Below are positions 9,830 to 22,200 of a DNA stretch of 64,000 nucleotides, in pieces. The stretch comes from Lineus longissimus. Taxonomy: Eukaryota; Nemertea; Pilidiophora; Heteronemertea; Lineidae. Each line of letters begins with the position of its first letter. Position 1 is the stretch's first letter. The stretch is from positions 15,502,599 to 15,566,598 of the forward strand of contig NC_088309.1 in the NCBI RefSeq assembly GCF_910592395.1, in the 5' to 3' direction. The position numbers and the translations under genes are program-made. Under the pieces are notes generated by a model. It did not search any database. It saw only the letters and a program-made list of their open reading frames with translations, and was not told the DNA's origin.

Positions 9830-12026
9830 GAGTATTATTTCTAAGCCGCAAATGATTGAGTGACAACAACGTTTTGGGCATGCACAAAATAATTCCCTTC
9901 AGCTTTAGCATTCTGACCTAGGGATAATACGGGTCCAGTACCTCCAGACAGTGCGTAAAAAGTATCCTCTCAAACAAAATAGACCCATTTTTATCCATAG
10001 AGACGGCCTGTGTCGCAAGAGCTATAATTTTTTTGGGTGGGGGGGGGGCAAGTGGACCTCGATCGTCCCAACTGTTCAGTGAGACCTATAGGCTACAAAC
10101 CTTTAAATTGGCTATAATGTACCGATTAATTGATAATCTGTTATATCCGTATACGTAAAAGTTAAGTCACTATGTTCAAGTCCCTTTGAGACATACTAAC
10201 ATACCATCAAAAGCCATATTTTTGACACATACCTCACAAATTACGCAACGAATGCATGCACGCGAGTTCTATTATTTGTGACGATGTCTGCTCGATGAGC
10301 CCAGAGATGGCATTTATGGCGTCATATCCTGGAAGTGGAACTGCGCAGATTCGTCGATCGTCCTCTGCGCACATCTCCTTCCAACCTTCGCAAGGGCACT
10401 TACGATTTCTCCAAGCTTCTTGATTTCGGCCGGCAGAAATTATCTCGTAGGTTTTTACATCTTTTTATGCCATACCCGTGGTCAGTAAAAATCTATGACA
10501 ACAATTACACAGCTCATGCTTTGCGAAATTCAACCGAACGTAGAGAGGGCTTGCCATTTATGCATTGCGGCTGTGTTATACACTACAGTAAGGCCTGTTC
10601 ACTCGACTACTCGTACTCGTACTGTCATAGGCCTAGGCCTAACACTTACAGTAAACTTTGTAGCTTCTGCCTTCTTCATCATGTGCATGCATGCAAATCT
10701 GCTGTGCCTTCACTTCAGCCATGTCTATGTCAGCTGTGTAGTGTACGAGTCGACATTCCCCGCCTATCCTCCAAATGATCCATGCATCATGGCCCCTGCA
10801 GCCTACAATGCTCATGTGCTAAACCCTAGCCCCTAGGCTATGACTGAAAGAGTGATAGATACATGCAAGTATTTGATTTGGAACAACGTTAACAAGGTGT
10901 TGGCCGCCGTCACGACACGATGCATTGCAGTGCTGACGATTTGACAAAATATGGCACTTCTACTGTTACGTGACGCAATGTCTTCGTAAACGATATCCCC
11001 AATCAATCAAGTGCATCGATCCATCTATTATAGTAAACCGCTAAATTAAATGAGCCTACATTTTTCGGGAGGGGTTTGAAAAGTGGGCATGGTATAATAA
11101 TTAATGCCGAAAAATGCCCTTCTCATTGACTCATGAGGGTAAAGTAAGTAGGAAGTTATCGGCCCCGAGGCCTAATGGCAATGCATTATCCAATCCACTG
11201 TACATCATACATCCAAGCAAAAGTCCTCCCTGACATAGAAACTATATTTAGAGGATGACATAATACATGTAATAGGACAACCCCTCCACCATGTTTTGAT
11301 CATATGTCTTACTACCCAAGGGAGCAGTCATTTATCCGGTTAAGTCAGGCATGACAAATCATTGTTCTGCCCTCCAACATAGCTGACTGTGAAAACACAG
11401 TTATAGCCTGGAAAGGAAGGGTCATGGTTGGAACCATCAATATTGTGGAATGGAAGTGAAGCAGCACTCTCCACAGGGTCTGTGAATGGTCTGGCAGATC
11501 AACAAAATTTGACGAAATCTCTCGCACGCGCAGGAAAAAAGCGAGCTTTTTATTCAAAGTTCTTTTTCTGTTATATTTCCTGACTTTTATGAACAAACTT
11601 TTAAAACATTTTCATGTCTTTAGTCAGGGGCATTTGAAGCTAATGCCAGTAATGGAAGGAACTAGAGGTGTCCCTGGGTGAAAAAAATGGTTTGGTTTTT
11701 TTTGTTGTCAGGCCCCCCTTATAATAATGGTCAGGCGGCCTGCCAGACCATTAAGGCTAATGAAGAACCCTGTGAAGAGTTAATGGTTGGATATTCATAA
11801 TGTTAGGGTTAACAATAGCATCAAAATGAAATTGAAAAGTCATGGTTTGGGTTTTTAAAAAACTTTTGAGTAATATTAATCAGCAGCTTTAAGAAGCCAA
11901 TAGTGTCTGAAACACTCTTTGACCCTTGGCTGTGGGTTAGAATAGAACATCAAAATATCGACTAATGAAAATAACTGATAAATTCCTTCTGTTGGGTGGT
12001 TTTGTCATTTTGTGTTTCATGATTAA
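9830..12026. other. Unassigned region upstream of aldolase
   Basis: No conserved protein or known repeat is recognised. ORFs near 10335-10836 lack a recognisable domain. Because the first aldolase coding exon starts with a splice acceptor, the promoter and 5' noncoding exon should lie somewhere upstream, possibly around 10.3-10.5 kb, where the sequence is less AT-rich and a donor-like gtaggt occurs near 10446. That placement is a guess. Confidence 0.25.
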
Positions 12027-12972
12027 CTCTTTCAGTGCCCAGGATTTGGGCATTTTTGGGCATTTTCACTACCCAAAATCTCACAGAAATAATTGAGATA
12101 CTCATCAAAATTCTTCAAAACCTCTGTCTTTACCCCTTGTTTTAATAAAACGGCGGTAATAAGTAGGGGTATACCGTATACTAGGATTATTTTCTAAATT
12201 TTTTTAAGGACGTGGTATATTTGGCCGATTTTCACCAATTTTCACCTTAAAGGGAAGCTATGGGAATGATTCCCCATTCGACCAACAGTTACAACCTTAA
12301 CATCTACGTAAACTGCGTATTCTTAGAAACAACTGTGGCTCTTGGTTTTATAAATAAACAAACATTAATGAGTGAAATGGATGATTTTAATTGCTTATTT
12401 TTGAATCAAGTATGCCGCCATCTTGGTGTCTTTTAATCTGGTCTCTCATCCAAACGGAGAGCCAATGACGTCATGGATGCAGCCATTGTGACAATCAGCT
12501 GTTCGAACAATGGCGAATGCTTAGAATGACAGATGACATTTCTTCGGGTTCTTTGTCGACGTCCGGCGATGAATCCTTCGATTACAACCGTGCATCAGCA
12601 GAAGAACAAGCAGGTCTAGTTCCCTATGCGTTTGAGCCAAGGTACCTGGGCAGAAAAAGGTCTGGAAACTTAGTCGTGGAAACGAGTAGTACTCCCCTTG
12701 ATGAAAGAAACCAACTGCATCCATGACGTCATTCGCCCGGGAGATTTGAACAAACATGGCTACCCCCGCAAACTGCTTATTAAATGCAATTTTCTGCAGT
12801 ATCTAGGAATATTCATCATACATGTCATATCCTTGGTGTAGAGTATTTGTTTGTCATGTTACTTGGTATTTATTTGTTTAAAAAAATATTTGATTTTGCT
12901 GCATCAATTTATTCCCATAGCTTCCCTTTAAAAATTTAGGTCTTACATGTAGGATCTTGGGCACTGAAAGAG
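12027..12972. mobile_element. Element K, piggyBac-like TTAA transposon, 946 bp
   Basis: TTAA occurs at 12023-12026 and 12973-12976. Between them the ends are inverted repeats beginning CTCTTTCAGTGCCCA. TTAA duplication plus a C-Y-C/TTT...TGCC-type terminus is characteristic of piggyBac elements. There is no transposase core, only a short reading frame (12517-12726), so this is a deletion derivative or MITE. It lies about 200 bp upstream of the first aldolase coding exon. Confidence 0.75.
12517..12726 (+). pseudogene. N-terminal fragment of a transposon-encoded protein with a PYxFEP motif
   Basis: The 69-codon frame is acidic and serine-rich, then reaches the motif LVPYAFEPRYLGRKRS. A P-Y-x-F/Y-E-P motif after an acidic stretch is something I associate with N-terminal parts of proteins carried by animal DNA transposons. 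It stops soon after the motif and nothing follows, so it is read as a fragment left in element K. Confidence 0.4.
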
Positions 12973-13181
12973 TTAAGGGAAGATTCAGTTGAACTTTCAG
13001 TACTGTCCCTGCTTCATTGGTGTGCTTAGTCAAAAAAGTGTAACTGTTGATTTCCTGCAATTCAGGAGATAGTCTACTCTTACACTTGGCCCTTGCACAT
13101 TCGCATCCTTCGTTTGTGTTGTTGACTAATAAATGTGTCACGCATCCAGTCTCCATTTACATTCTTAATTTTAGATACACA

Positions 13182-13296
13182 ATGTCATCCCGATATGGCT
13201 GCACCCTTACTGATCTTCAAAAGAAAGAGTTGAGGGACATTGCCCAGGCTATTGTTGCCCCCGGCAAAGGCATCTTGGCAGCTGATGAGAGTACAG
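13182..13296 (+). CDS. Aldolase coding exon 1
   Basis: It encodes residues 1-38, ending in the GILAADEST substrate-pocket segment, and splits a Gly codon at the donor CAG|GTAAGC. The exon starts at 13175, after acceptor TTTTAG and seven bases before the ATG, so another exon carrying most of the 5' UTR must lie upstream. Confidence 0.95.
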
Positions 13297-16200
13297 GTAA
13301 GCATTTCTAAAAGTAAAACACCTTGATTTATGATAAACCGCAGGTTACAGTGTATGCATGCGCTATAGGCATTCAAAGCATGATTTTGGGCTCATCACAG
13401 CACAGCCACAGGGTAGTCCAAACAATACTGCATTATCCGGCGTCGTATCCTTTTTCAAAAGCAGTGGCACTTTCTTAACCCTATCGTTTGCTAGCAAATG
13501 ATACACACCCTCACTATTAGCTCACATAGTGGCCAGTAGTTGATTTATCAGGATAGATGACAATACTGTACAGCCTACATGTGTATCAAAGACGGTTAAG
13601 CATTGCCGCATGTTTCCTGCCGTTTTTCATGAAGTGGTTTGTGTTTAAAAGATGGTGATTTTTTGGGGTTCGTAGTTCGTCCGAAGGAATAGGTTCTTCA
13701 CAGTTTTGCTAGAGATTAAAGAGTTTAGTATACATTTTGGTGAATGTTGTTATGAACGATTCCAGTCAAGACATGACAGAAAATGAGGATGAGAATGATG
13801 ACATGGATGATGACGACAGGCCAAACGATTACACTGACCCAGGGGTGGGGGTATGATGTTTTATAAACAAGGTATTTCAGTTTTTTCGGTTCTGCCCAAG
13901 ATGGTCAACGTCATTCCAAAGGTCATGGTGTTGAAATAAACTGATCAGAATGTCTCAAATTTGATATCATTGGAAAGCTTAGTTAAAGAGCTATCCAAAT
14001 TATAGTTATGCGTCTAACAAACAATGCCTTCACCTTCGGAGACACTTGATTCAGTTTTTACCCTCAGCCCAAATGGGCTAGAGGGGTATTGTCGTCACGT
14101 GCGCCGGCCGTGCGGGCGTCTGCTACTTGGTTTCCATCGATTTCAAGGAGAACGGCTTTGACAATCAATTCTATCTTTGGTATGTACATTGGGGGTGACT
14201 AGAGGAAGGTTCCTTTCGAAAACAGGCTTGTTCTGATTATCAATATGGCCACCAGGGCGTCGTGTTTGAAATCGGTTTCCGTCAATTTCGAGAACTGTTC
14301 GTCCGATCAAATTCATTTTTAGCTCAGCTGACTAAGTCAGCCGAGCTCGTCAAATAAGTTGTTCAGTGGCGTCCGTCTGTCCATCCATCCATCCATCCAT
14401 CCATCCGTCCGTCCGTTAAACCCATGGTGCACATTTTGTAACCGTAAGACCCAGAGACTTCAATTTTGCATTTCTGGATACTTCTGGTCAAACTCTACTT
14501 TCAAAACAAAATTTGTCGCCATTCGACCTACTTCCTGCGAGCGAGAGTGCATGAAGGAAACTGGCCTATATCGGCCTAGGAGCAGCAGAATTAGTCGAAA
14601 TATGCTCTAATATTAAGATAAAATTCTTGAAAATCTATTTTATTGAAAAAAAGTTCAAAATTTTAACAGGAGAGGGCGCTACCTGCCTTTTAATTATTTC
14701 TGCCGATTCAAATTCCCGCCCGATGACGTCAGCCATCAATGAAGTCTCCTATTTGCCAGTTCTCAAAACATGGCAGCTACACAACAAAAGCAGTAGCTCC
14801 AGGAATAAATCACTGTTCACTTCAGCTTCGTAATCGATTGTACCCCCACTTTATTGTGTTTTGTGTGGTGTTCCTATTCAATCAACGATGTAAGGCCTTA
14901 TTATGTTGGTTTTAATTGAGAACATGGCAGCTACACAACAAAAGCAGTAGCTCCAGGAATAAATCACTGTTCACTTCAGCTTCGTAATCGATTGTACCCC
15001 CACTTTATTGTGTTTTGTGTGGTGTTCCTATTCAATCAACGATGTAAGGCCTTATTATGTTGGCTTTAATTGAGAAGGTGCATTATAAGCGGCGTACGAA
15101 ATACCGAAGCGGAGACAAAATGGCGGCATGTTGTTTACGCCTGGAGCTCAATGACACTCAAGTACACAATTTTCTGCTTAAAAAGTAGTCTGGTAGGCGA
15201 TATTATCACTAGTTCGTTTCAGTGGTAGTCATAAGGTCTTTAGGGACTACTTTCAGAAATTAGTTCTTGAAAATTTGGCCACATTTCTGTGAAAACGATA
15301 TCGGAAGTGCATGCTCTGTTCGCGATGACATCGCCGATGTATTTTGAAGTGGGGAATTCCCACAGTATGTGCAGTGAATTGGCATGATTCTGTTCGCCTA
15401 TTAAGTTTTAGTTCTACGATTCTTTCATGAGTAAAAAGTAGACATTCTAAGCAATACAATAATGTCACTCCCATAAAAATTGATTGGAAATTGAGGGAGC
15501 TACGGCATTCTGTTCGGCAACTGGCAGCGCTGAAAAAATACATTGCATACTATACCAAATGGCACATTAAAAAGCGCTCATTGGACAACGTAGGGAATCA
15601 CCAGAAATGACGTCATCGCTGGTCTAAATAGAAAACTACGGTGGCGCAGTAGAGCACAAGAAAAGGTTTAGCATTAACTTCGTCATGCAAGCTTCAGCAA
15701 CAAAACGATTTCTCATGAATGATTTATTTGATCATCATCAGCTTGTTTCCCCTGATAGGTAAAAAAATGATTTACAATTTCCATCAAAGTTTTCTATTTT
15801 GTGTATAGTCACATGTTATTTGACTGGCAAGGAGCCAAGCAGTTTTGAATATTCGCGGGAAAATACTTCGTACTTGTAAACGAGGCTATGACAATGAGTA
15901 TCCTCATTCATGGCATAAACTAACTTCATGTTTCGGTAAATATTTTCATACGATGATTTCACCCGAATTATGATCAGTATTGAGGAATGAACAGTGGCAT
16001 AATTATGTCAACCAAAAACATTGGTACTGTAGTGAAAGCAAAAGGATATCAAATACCATGGAGCATGCCATTATCATGCATAATGAACTGAACACCGGGA
16101 AGATATTAATGATATTAACTCAGCTGAGCGCCAGACCCTTGGGCCTCTTGTTTGTATGTACGTTGGGGGTGACTAGAGGAAGGTTCCTTTCGAAAACCAG

Positions 16201-19200
16201 CTTGTTCTGATTCTCAATATGGTCACCAGGGCGGCGTGCTTGAAATCGGTTTCCGTCAATTTTGAGGAGAACTGTTTGTCTGATTAAATCATTTTTGGTA
16301 TGTACGTTGAGGGTGACTAGAGCAAGGTTCCTTTCGAAAATGGGCTCGTTCCGATTATCAATATGGCCACAAGGGCGGCGTGCTTGAAATTGGTTTCCGT
16401 CAATTACGAGGAGAATGTCTTTGACAATCAATTCAATTTTTGGTATGTACATTGTGGGTGACTAGCGGAAGTTTCCTTTCGAAAACGGGCTTGTTCCGAT
16501 TATCAATATGGCTACCAGGGCGGCGTGTTTGAAATTGGTTTCCATCAATTTCGAGAACCGTTCGTCCGATCAAATTCATTTTTGGTATGTACGTTCCTTT
16601 CGAAAACCGGCTCGTTCTGATTCTCAATATGGTCACCTGGGCAACGTGCTTGAAATCGGTTTCCGTCAATTTCGAGGAGAACGGCTTGGAGGATGGAATC
16701 ATTTTTGGCTCACCGTAGGGGAGTCTATACAACACAGCAGTGTCCGTCGTACGTCGTCGTCGTCGTCGTAGTTGTCCGTCGTATCCTAGTTCAAAAACAG
16801 TGGCACGTTTTTTAACCGCTAGGCCTATGAACTTAAAACTTTGTACACATGACCCCCTAGGTCAGATGACCCGTGACACTAAATTTCTGTCTGATCTGAT
16901 TCTCTACTTGGCCACCAGGGTGCCAAATGTGGATATCTAAAAAGTGTGATATCTCGCTTATTAGTGACTTGTTTTTTCGATAAAACTTTTGTGGTAGGTA
17001 CTCATAGCAAGGATACATCATATGTCTTACGGGTTTTTAATTTGATCTACTTTTCAAGGTCGCAGAGGTCAAATGGCGTGAATCGGTCGTTTGAGTGTAA
17101 CTATGGCACGTTTCTCAACCACCAAAGCTATGAGCTTGAAACTTAGTACATATAACCCCCTATATCAGATAACCTCTGGTGCTGAATTTCAGCCTGATCT
17201 GATTCTTGACTTTGCCACCAGGGGGCCAAAACAGAAAAAGTAAGAAGTGCAATAGCCTGTTTATGAGCAAATTGTTTTTGATGAAATTTTTATGGCAGGG
17301 ACCCCTAGCAAGGTTACCTCAGATGTTGCATGATTTTTCGGATTTGACCTACTTTTTAAGGTCGCAGAGGTCAAATGGCGTAAATTTGCCGTTTGAGTGT
17401 AACTATGGCACGTTTCTCAACCGCAACAGTAATGAACTTGAAACTTTGAACAAATGACCCCCTAGGTCAGTTGACCATTCACACTGAATTTTGGTTCGGT
17501 CTGATTATTGACTTGGCCACCAGGGAGCCCAAACTCAAAACTCAAAAAGTGTGATTTCTCGCTTATTACTGATTTGTTTTTGATAAAAGTTTTATGGTAG
17601 GTACTCCTAGCAAGGATACATCACATATCTTACGGGTTTTTGATTTGACCCACCTTTCAAGTTCACAGAGGTCAAAGTTGAAAACTTTACCGTTCTTGGT
17701 ACGTTTTGTCGTTGTTCAATGTAAAGAGTTTTAATTTTGTGTAATGATGCATCTAAGAAGCCACTATTGTATGCCAAGTTTCAGCCAGATCGGAATTCAA
17801 ATATGGCCGAAATTGCATGTTTTGTGGGTTTTTCCTCGTATTGTGGCAATCCAAAGGTCGTGAGTTCAAACCCCGGTCAAGGACAGCCAAAAATATTTTT
17901 ATTTTTCATCTTTTCCTTTTTAGCTCACCTCTTAGCAGAGGTTAGCTTATCCCATACCGTGGCGTCCGTCGTCTGTCGTCGTCGTCGTCGTCGTCCGTCG
18001 TCCGTTAGCAGGGCACGTTTCGTAACTGTTAGAGCTATTGAGTTGAAACTTGGTACACATGTACCCTTATGTAATGACACCTTGGAGACCAAGTTTCGGT
18101 CCGATTCGTTTCATGGTTTGGCCACCAGGGGGCCAAACGTTAAAAGTGAAAATATGCAATATCTCCCTTAATAGTAGTCGGGAAATTTTGAAAAAAATAT
18201 GGTAGGTACTTCTAGCAAAGGTGCATCATATATCCTCCGGGTTTTTGATTTGACCTCCTTTTCAAGGTCACAGAGGTCAAATGGTGTAAATTGGCCGTTA
18301 GGATGTAACGATGGCACATTTCTAAACTGCAATGACTATTGCTACCAAATTTGGTACACATTTACCCCTTAGTCAGGTGATCTCAGGGACCGAAGTTTGG
18401 TCCAATATGATTCACCACTTGACCACCAGGGGGCAAAATACAAAAACCTTAAAAATGTGATTATTCCTTAACTTCTTGCCCGATTGCCACCAATTTGATA
18501 TCATGGGTACATCTAACCACCATACAGTATATGTCACACAGGTTTTTAATTTGACCTTCTTGTCAAGGTCATAGAGGTCAAATGGCTGAATTCGCCGACA
18601 GGCCGTAACTGGCACGTTTCTTAACTGCAATGACTATTGATACCAAATTTGGTACACATTTACCCCTTAGTCAGGAGATCTCAGGGACCGAAGTTTGGTC
18701 CAATATGATTCACCACTTTACCACCAGGGGGCAAAATCCAAAAACCTTAAAAATGTGATTATTCCTTAACTTCTTGCCCGATTGCCACCAATTTGATATC
18801 ATGGGTACATCTAACCACCATACAGTATATGTCACACAGGTTTTTAATTTGACCTTCTTGTCAAGGTCACAGAGGTCAAATGGCGTAAATTCGCTGTCAG
18901 GCCGTAACTATGGCACGTTTCTTAACTGCAATGACTATTGATCACAAATTAAGTACACATGTACCCCTTGGTCAGGTGATCTTAGGTACCGAAGTTTGGT
19001 GCGATCTGATTTGCCGTTTGGCCTCCAGGGAGGGGGCCAAATCCTAAATTCTTTAAAATGCCATTATTCCTTGTAATGACTTGCCCGATTGGCACCAATT
19101 TTATATCATAGGTACATCTAATTCTAACAACCATTCAATGTGTCACCCGGGTCTTCTTTGATTTGACCTACTTTTCAAGGTCACAGAGGTCGAATGTACT

Positions 19201-22200
19201 GTAAATTGGCCATTTTGGGGAAATTGTAATTGCTTGGACCTACATCAAACCTAACACTACATGACACAATACCATGCTCTTCATCCATCTTTCCTCCACA
19301 TGAGGTGAGCACAATGGCCCTGGCCATTTCATTTGATTTATTTGGTGCCATAGATTTAATTAGGCGGCCATCTTGGAAATCGTTTTTTGCCGATTGCTGT
19401 AGTGTAACGAGTGATGAAATTGTTATGGTCAGGTGGATGTGTCTACATCACATATCAGGGTCACTGAGGTCAAAGTTAAAAATATATTCACCATTGTCAT
19501 ACTGTAGCACTTTCTGTAACTGTCTACTAAAAATACTTACGGTGAGCACAATGGCCCTTGGCCGTTTCATTTAGTGAGTGTAGGCCTAATGCAGTTTTGT
19601 GAGGGGAAGGTTCCTTTCGATAATCAGCGCGATTCGAAATTCAATATGGCCGCCACGCTCACATCCTCAAAATAGGTTTCCACAATTTTAATTTCCATAT
19701 GCAAACTAACCACTCCACTAAGCCAACTTCACCGTTATCTCACCTTCAACCTTAAAGGGCCATATGGTACTGGTGACTAGTGGACAATCTGGAGGTTGTT
19801 CTATAAACACAGCATGTGGTATCTAACCTGACCTGATTGGCCGTTCACAGCTGATGAGTATCTGTCATGCTATCTTGTGATGTCACTCCCGCCAAATTTC
19901 CACATGGCTACAGTATTTATTGAGTGGTTTTGCATTTGAGCAGTGTGGTTAAATGTTCAGTTAGTTCAACAGCTTTTGAAATAGTTTGAACATGTGGCCA
20001 GACTTTCTTACTCATAAGCCAAAGAAAGGTCAAGCAAATTGTCAGCTTCTTGCCTTGTTCATCAATGTAAAAGTTCATTGTTTTTGTTTAATCTAATTTT
20101 CTTAAAATTGGACAAGAAGCAATAAAATCACATTACAAATTTACAGAAGTCAGTTGCCAGGGGGTACTTATAAACTTGCTATCTGAAGTTAATTATTCTC
20201 ATCCTGTTGCATCAGGCTGTGCCAGGACACTGGTAATTAGCCAGACTGTACCATTTCTGGGTAAGATAGGTTAAATAACTGTTATACTGAAGCCCTCAAA
20301 ATTGCAGTAGAAGTTGAAATGACAACAATGGAAAGTGAAATGAACATTCTTGCTAGTAGTGAAGGGGTCCGGGATGTGGACCTAGGCCTGGAGAGATTCC
20401 GTGATGAGAACCGCCAACAGCATTCGAGGAAACGAAAAAGTACCAATCGATCGAGAAATGAGGCAACTGAGACGAAGAAAGCTCTTGTGAAAGGAGGACT
20501 GAATTTTTATTGCGCAAACGATGAAGAAAAGGTGAACTTTTTTAACAAAATGGACAGGATAAAGGCAAAACTTGGTGGAGGGATATGTTCAGTGGTCTCC
20601 AACTATCAATTCCTGAATGAAGTGATTGACTTTTATGTGGAAAATAATGCGACTCACAATGAAAATGATGACGCTTCATCACCAGCAATGACCAGCACAA
20701 CTGTGCCTCAAGTAACACCCAGTTACCAGCTTTGTGCAAGAGAAGATATCAAGCAGCCACTTTTTGTCTGTACCGGGTCCTCTATCAGGAACTTGATTGG
20801 CAGGGTACAGACCCATTCCCTAAATTGCAAGGGCAATCTGCACACGAAGGAGTTCAGAAGGGATGGTCACACAGCTTGTTTGACCTTAGCATGCCAAGGA
20901 ACGGAGCAGCACAATCTCCACTGGACCTCTTCCCCACATGTTGAGAATGGTGGCAAGTTTCTAGTCAATGCGAGGCTAGCCCATGGCTTTTTAGCTCACC
21001 TCTTAGCAGAGGTGAGCTTATCCCATACCGTGGCGTCCGTCGTCCGTCGTCGTCGTCGTCGTCGTCGTCGTCCGTCGTCCGTTAGCAGGGCACGTTTCGT
21101 AACTGTTAGAGCTATTGAGTTGAAACTTGGTACACATGTACCCTTATGTAATGACACCTTGGAGACCAAGTTTCGGTCCGATTCGTTTCATGGTTTGGCC
21201 ACCAGGGGGCCAAACGTTAAAAGTGAAAATATGCAATATCTCCCTTAATAATAGTCGGGGAATTTTGAAAAAAATATGGTAGGTACTTCTAGCAAAGGTG
21301 CATCATATATCCTCCGGGTTTTTGATTTGACCTCCTTTTCAAGGTCACAGAGGTCAAATGTTGTAAATTGGCCGTTAGGATGTAACGATGGCACGTTTCT
21401 AAACTGCAATGACTATTGATACCAAATTTGGTACACATTTACCCCTTAGTCAGGTGATCTCAGGGACCGAAGTTTGGTCCAATATGATTCACCACTTGAC
21501 CACCAGGGGGCAAAATACAAAAAACCTTAAAAATGTGATTATTCCTTAACTTCTTGCCTGATTGCCACCAATTTGATATCATGGGTACATCTAACCACCA
21601 TACAGTATATGTCACACAGGTTTTTAATTTGACCTTCTTGTCAAGGTCACAGAGGTCAAATGGCGTAAATTTGCCGTCAGGCCGTAACTATGGCACGTTT
21701 CTTAACTGCAATGACTATTGATCACAAATTAAGTACACATGTACCCCTTGGTCAGGTTATCTCAGGTACCGAAGTTTGGTGCGATCTGATTTGCCGTTTG
21801 GCCTCCAGGGAGGGGGCCAAATTCTTCAAAATGCCTTTATTCCTAGTAATGACTTGCCCGATTGGCACCAATTTTATATCATAGGTACATCTAATTCTAA
21901 CAACCATTCAATGTGTCAATTGGGTCGTCTTTGATTTGACCTACTTTTCAAGGTCACAGAGGTCGAATGTACTGTAAATTGGCCATTTTGGGGAAATTGT
22001 AATTGCTTGGACCTACATCAAACCTAACACTACATGACACAATACCATGCTCTTTATCCATCTTTCCTCCACATGAGGTGAGCACAATTGCCCTGGCCAT
22101 TTCATTTACATCAGGACTACTGCCAGTGCAATACACCAAATTCGTGGAAAGCTCTGATATTGGAGTGCTATCATCAGAAACCCTGAACAGATTTATGGAC

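Larger units (their letters stand above)
14321..16152 (+). mobile_element. Family C element, copy C1
   Basis: The 5' end AGCTCAGCTGACTAAGTCAG folds on itself and follows TTTTT. Near the 3' end the inverse CAGCTGAGC occurs at about 16120, then the perfect hairpin AGACCC/GGGCCT-type segment ending CTTGTT at 16152. It splits a family D unit whose uninterrupted form reads catttttggtatg, with no target duplication. C2 in intron 3 is inserted at the same D position. The interior is non-coding, apart from a 154-bp tandem duplication absent from C2. Confidence 0.7.

Noticed and set aside
9526-9844. ORFs beginning MVPRFEIDWTIS on both strands
   Set aside because: Both are mirror readings of the 241-bp palindrome.
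10335-10836. 147- and 113-codon ORFs as a gene upstream of aldolase
   Set aside because: Overlapping frames, no recognisable domain and no clear splice context; chance ORFs are common at this length.
17206-17457. Recurring ORF with [17 protein letters not shown] in several places
   Set aside because: Recurs because it lies in family A tandem units; it is interrupted at different points in other copies and carries no known domain.
19752-19755. TTAA as the target of element T
   Set aside because: Present on the left only; the right junction at 24719 lacks it.
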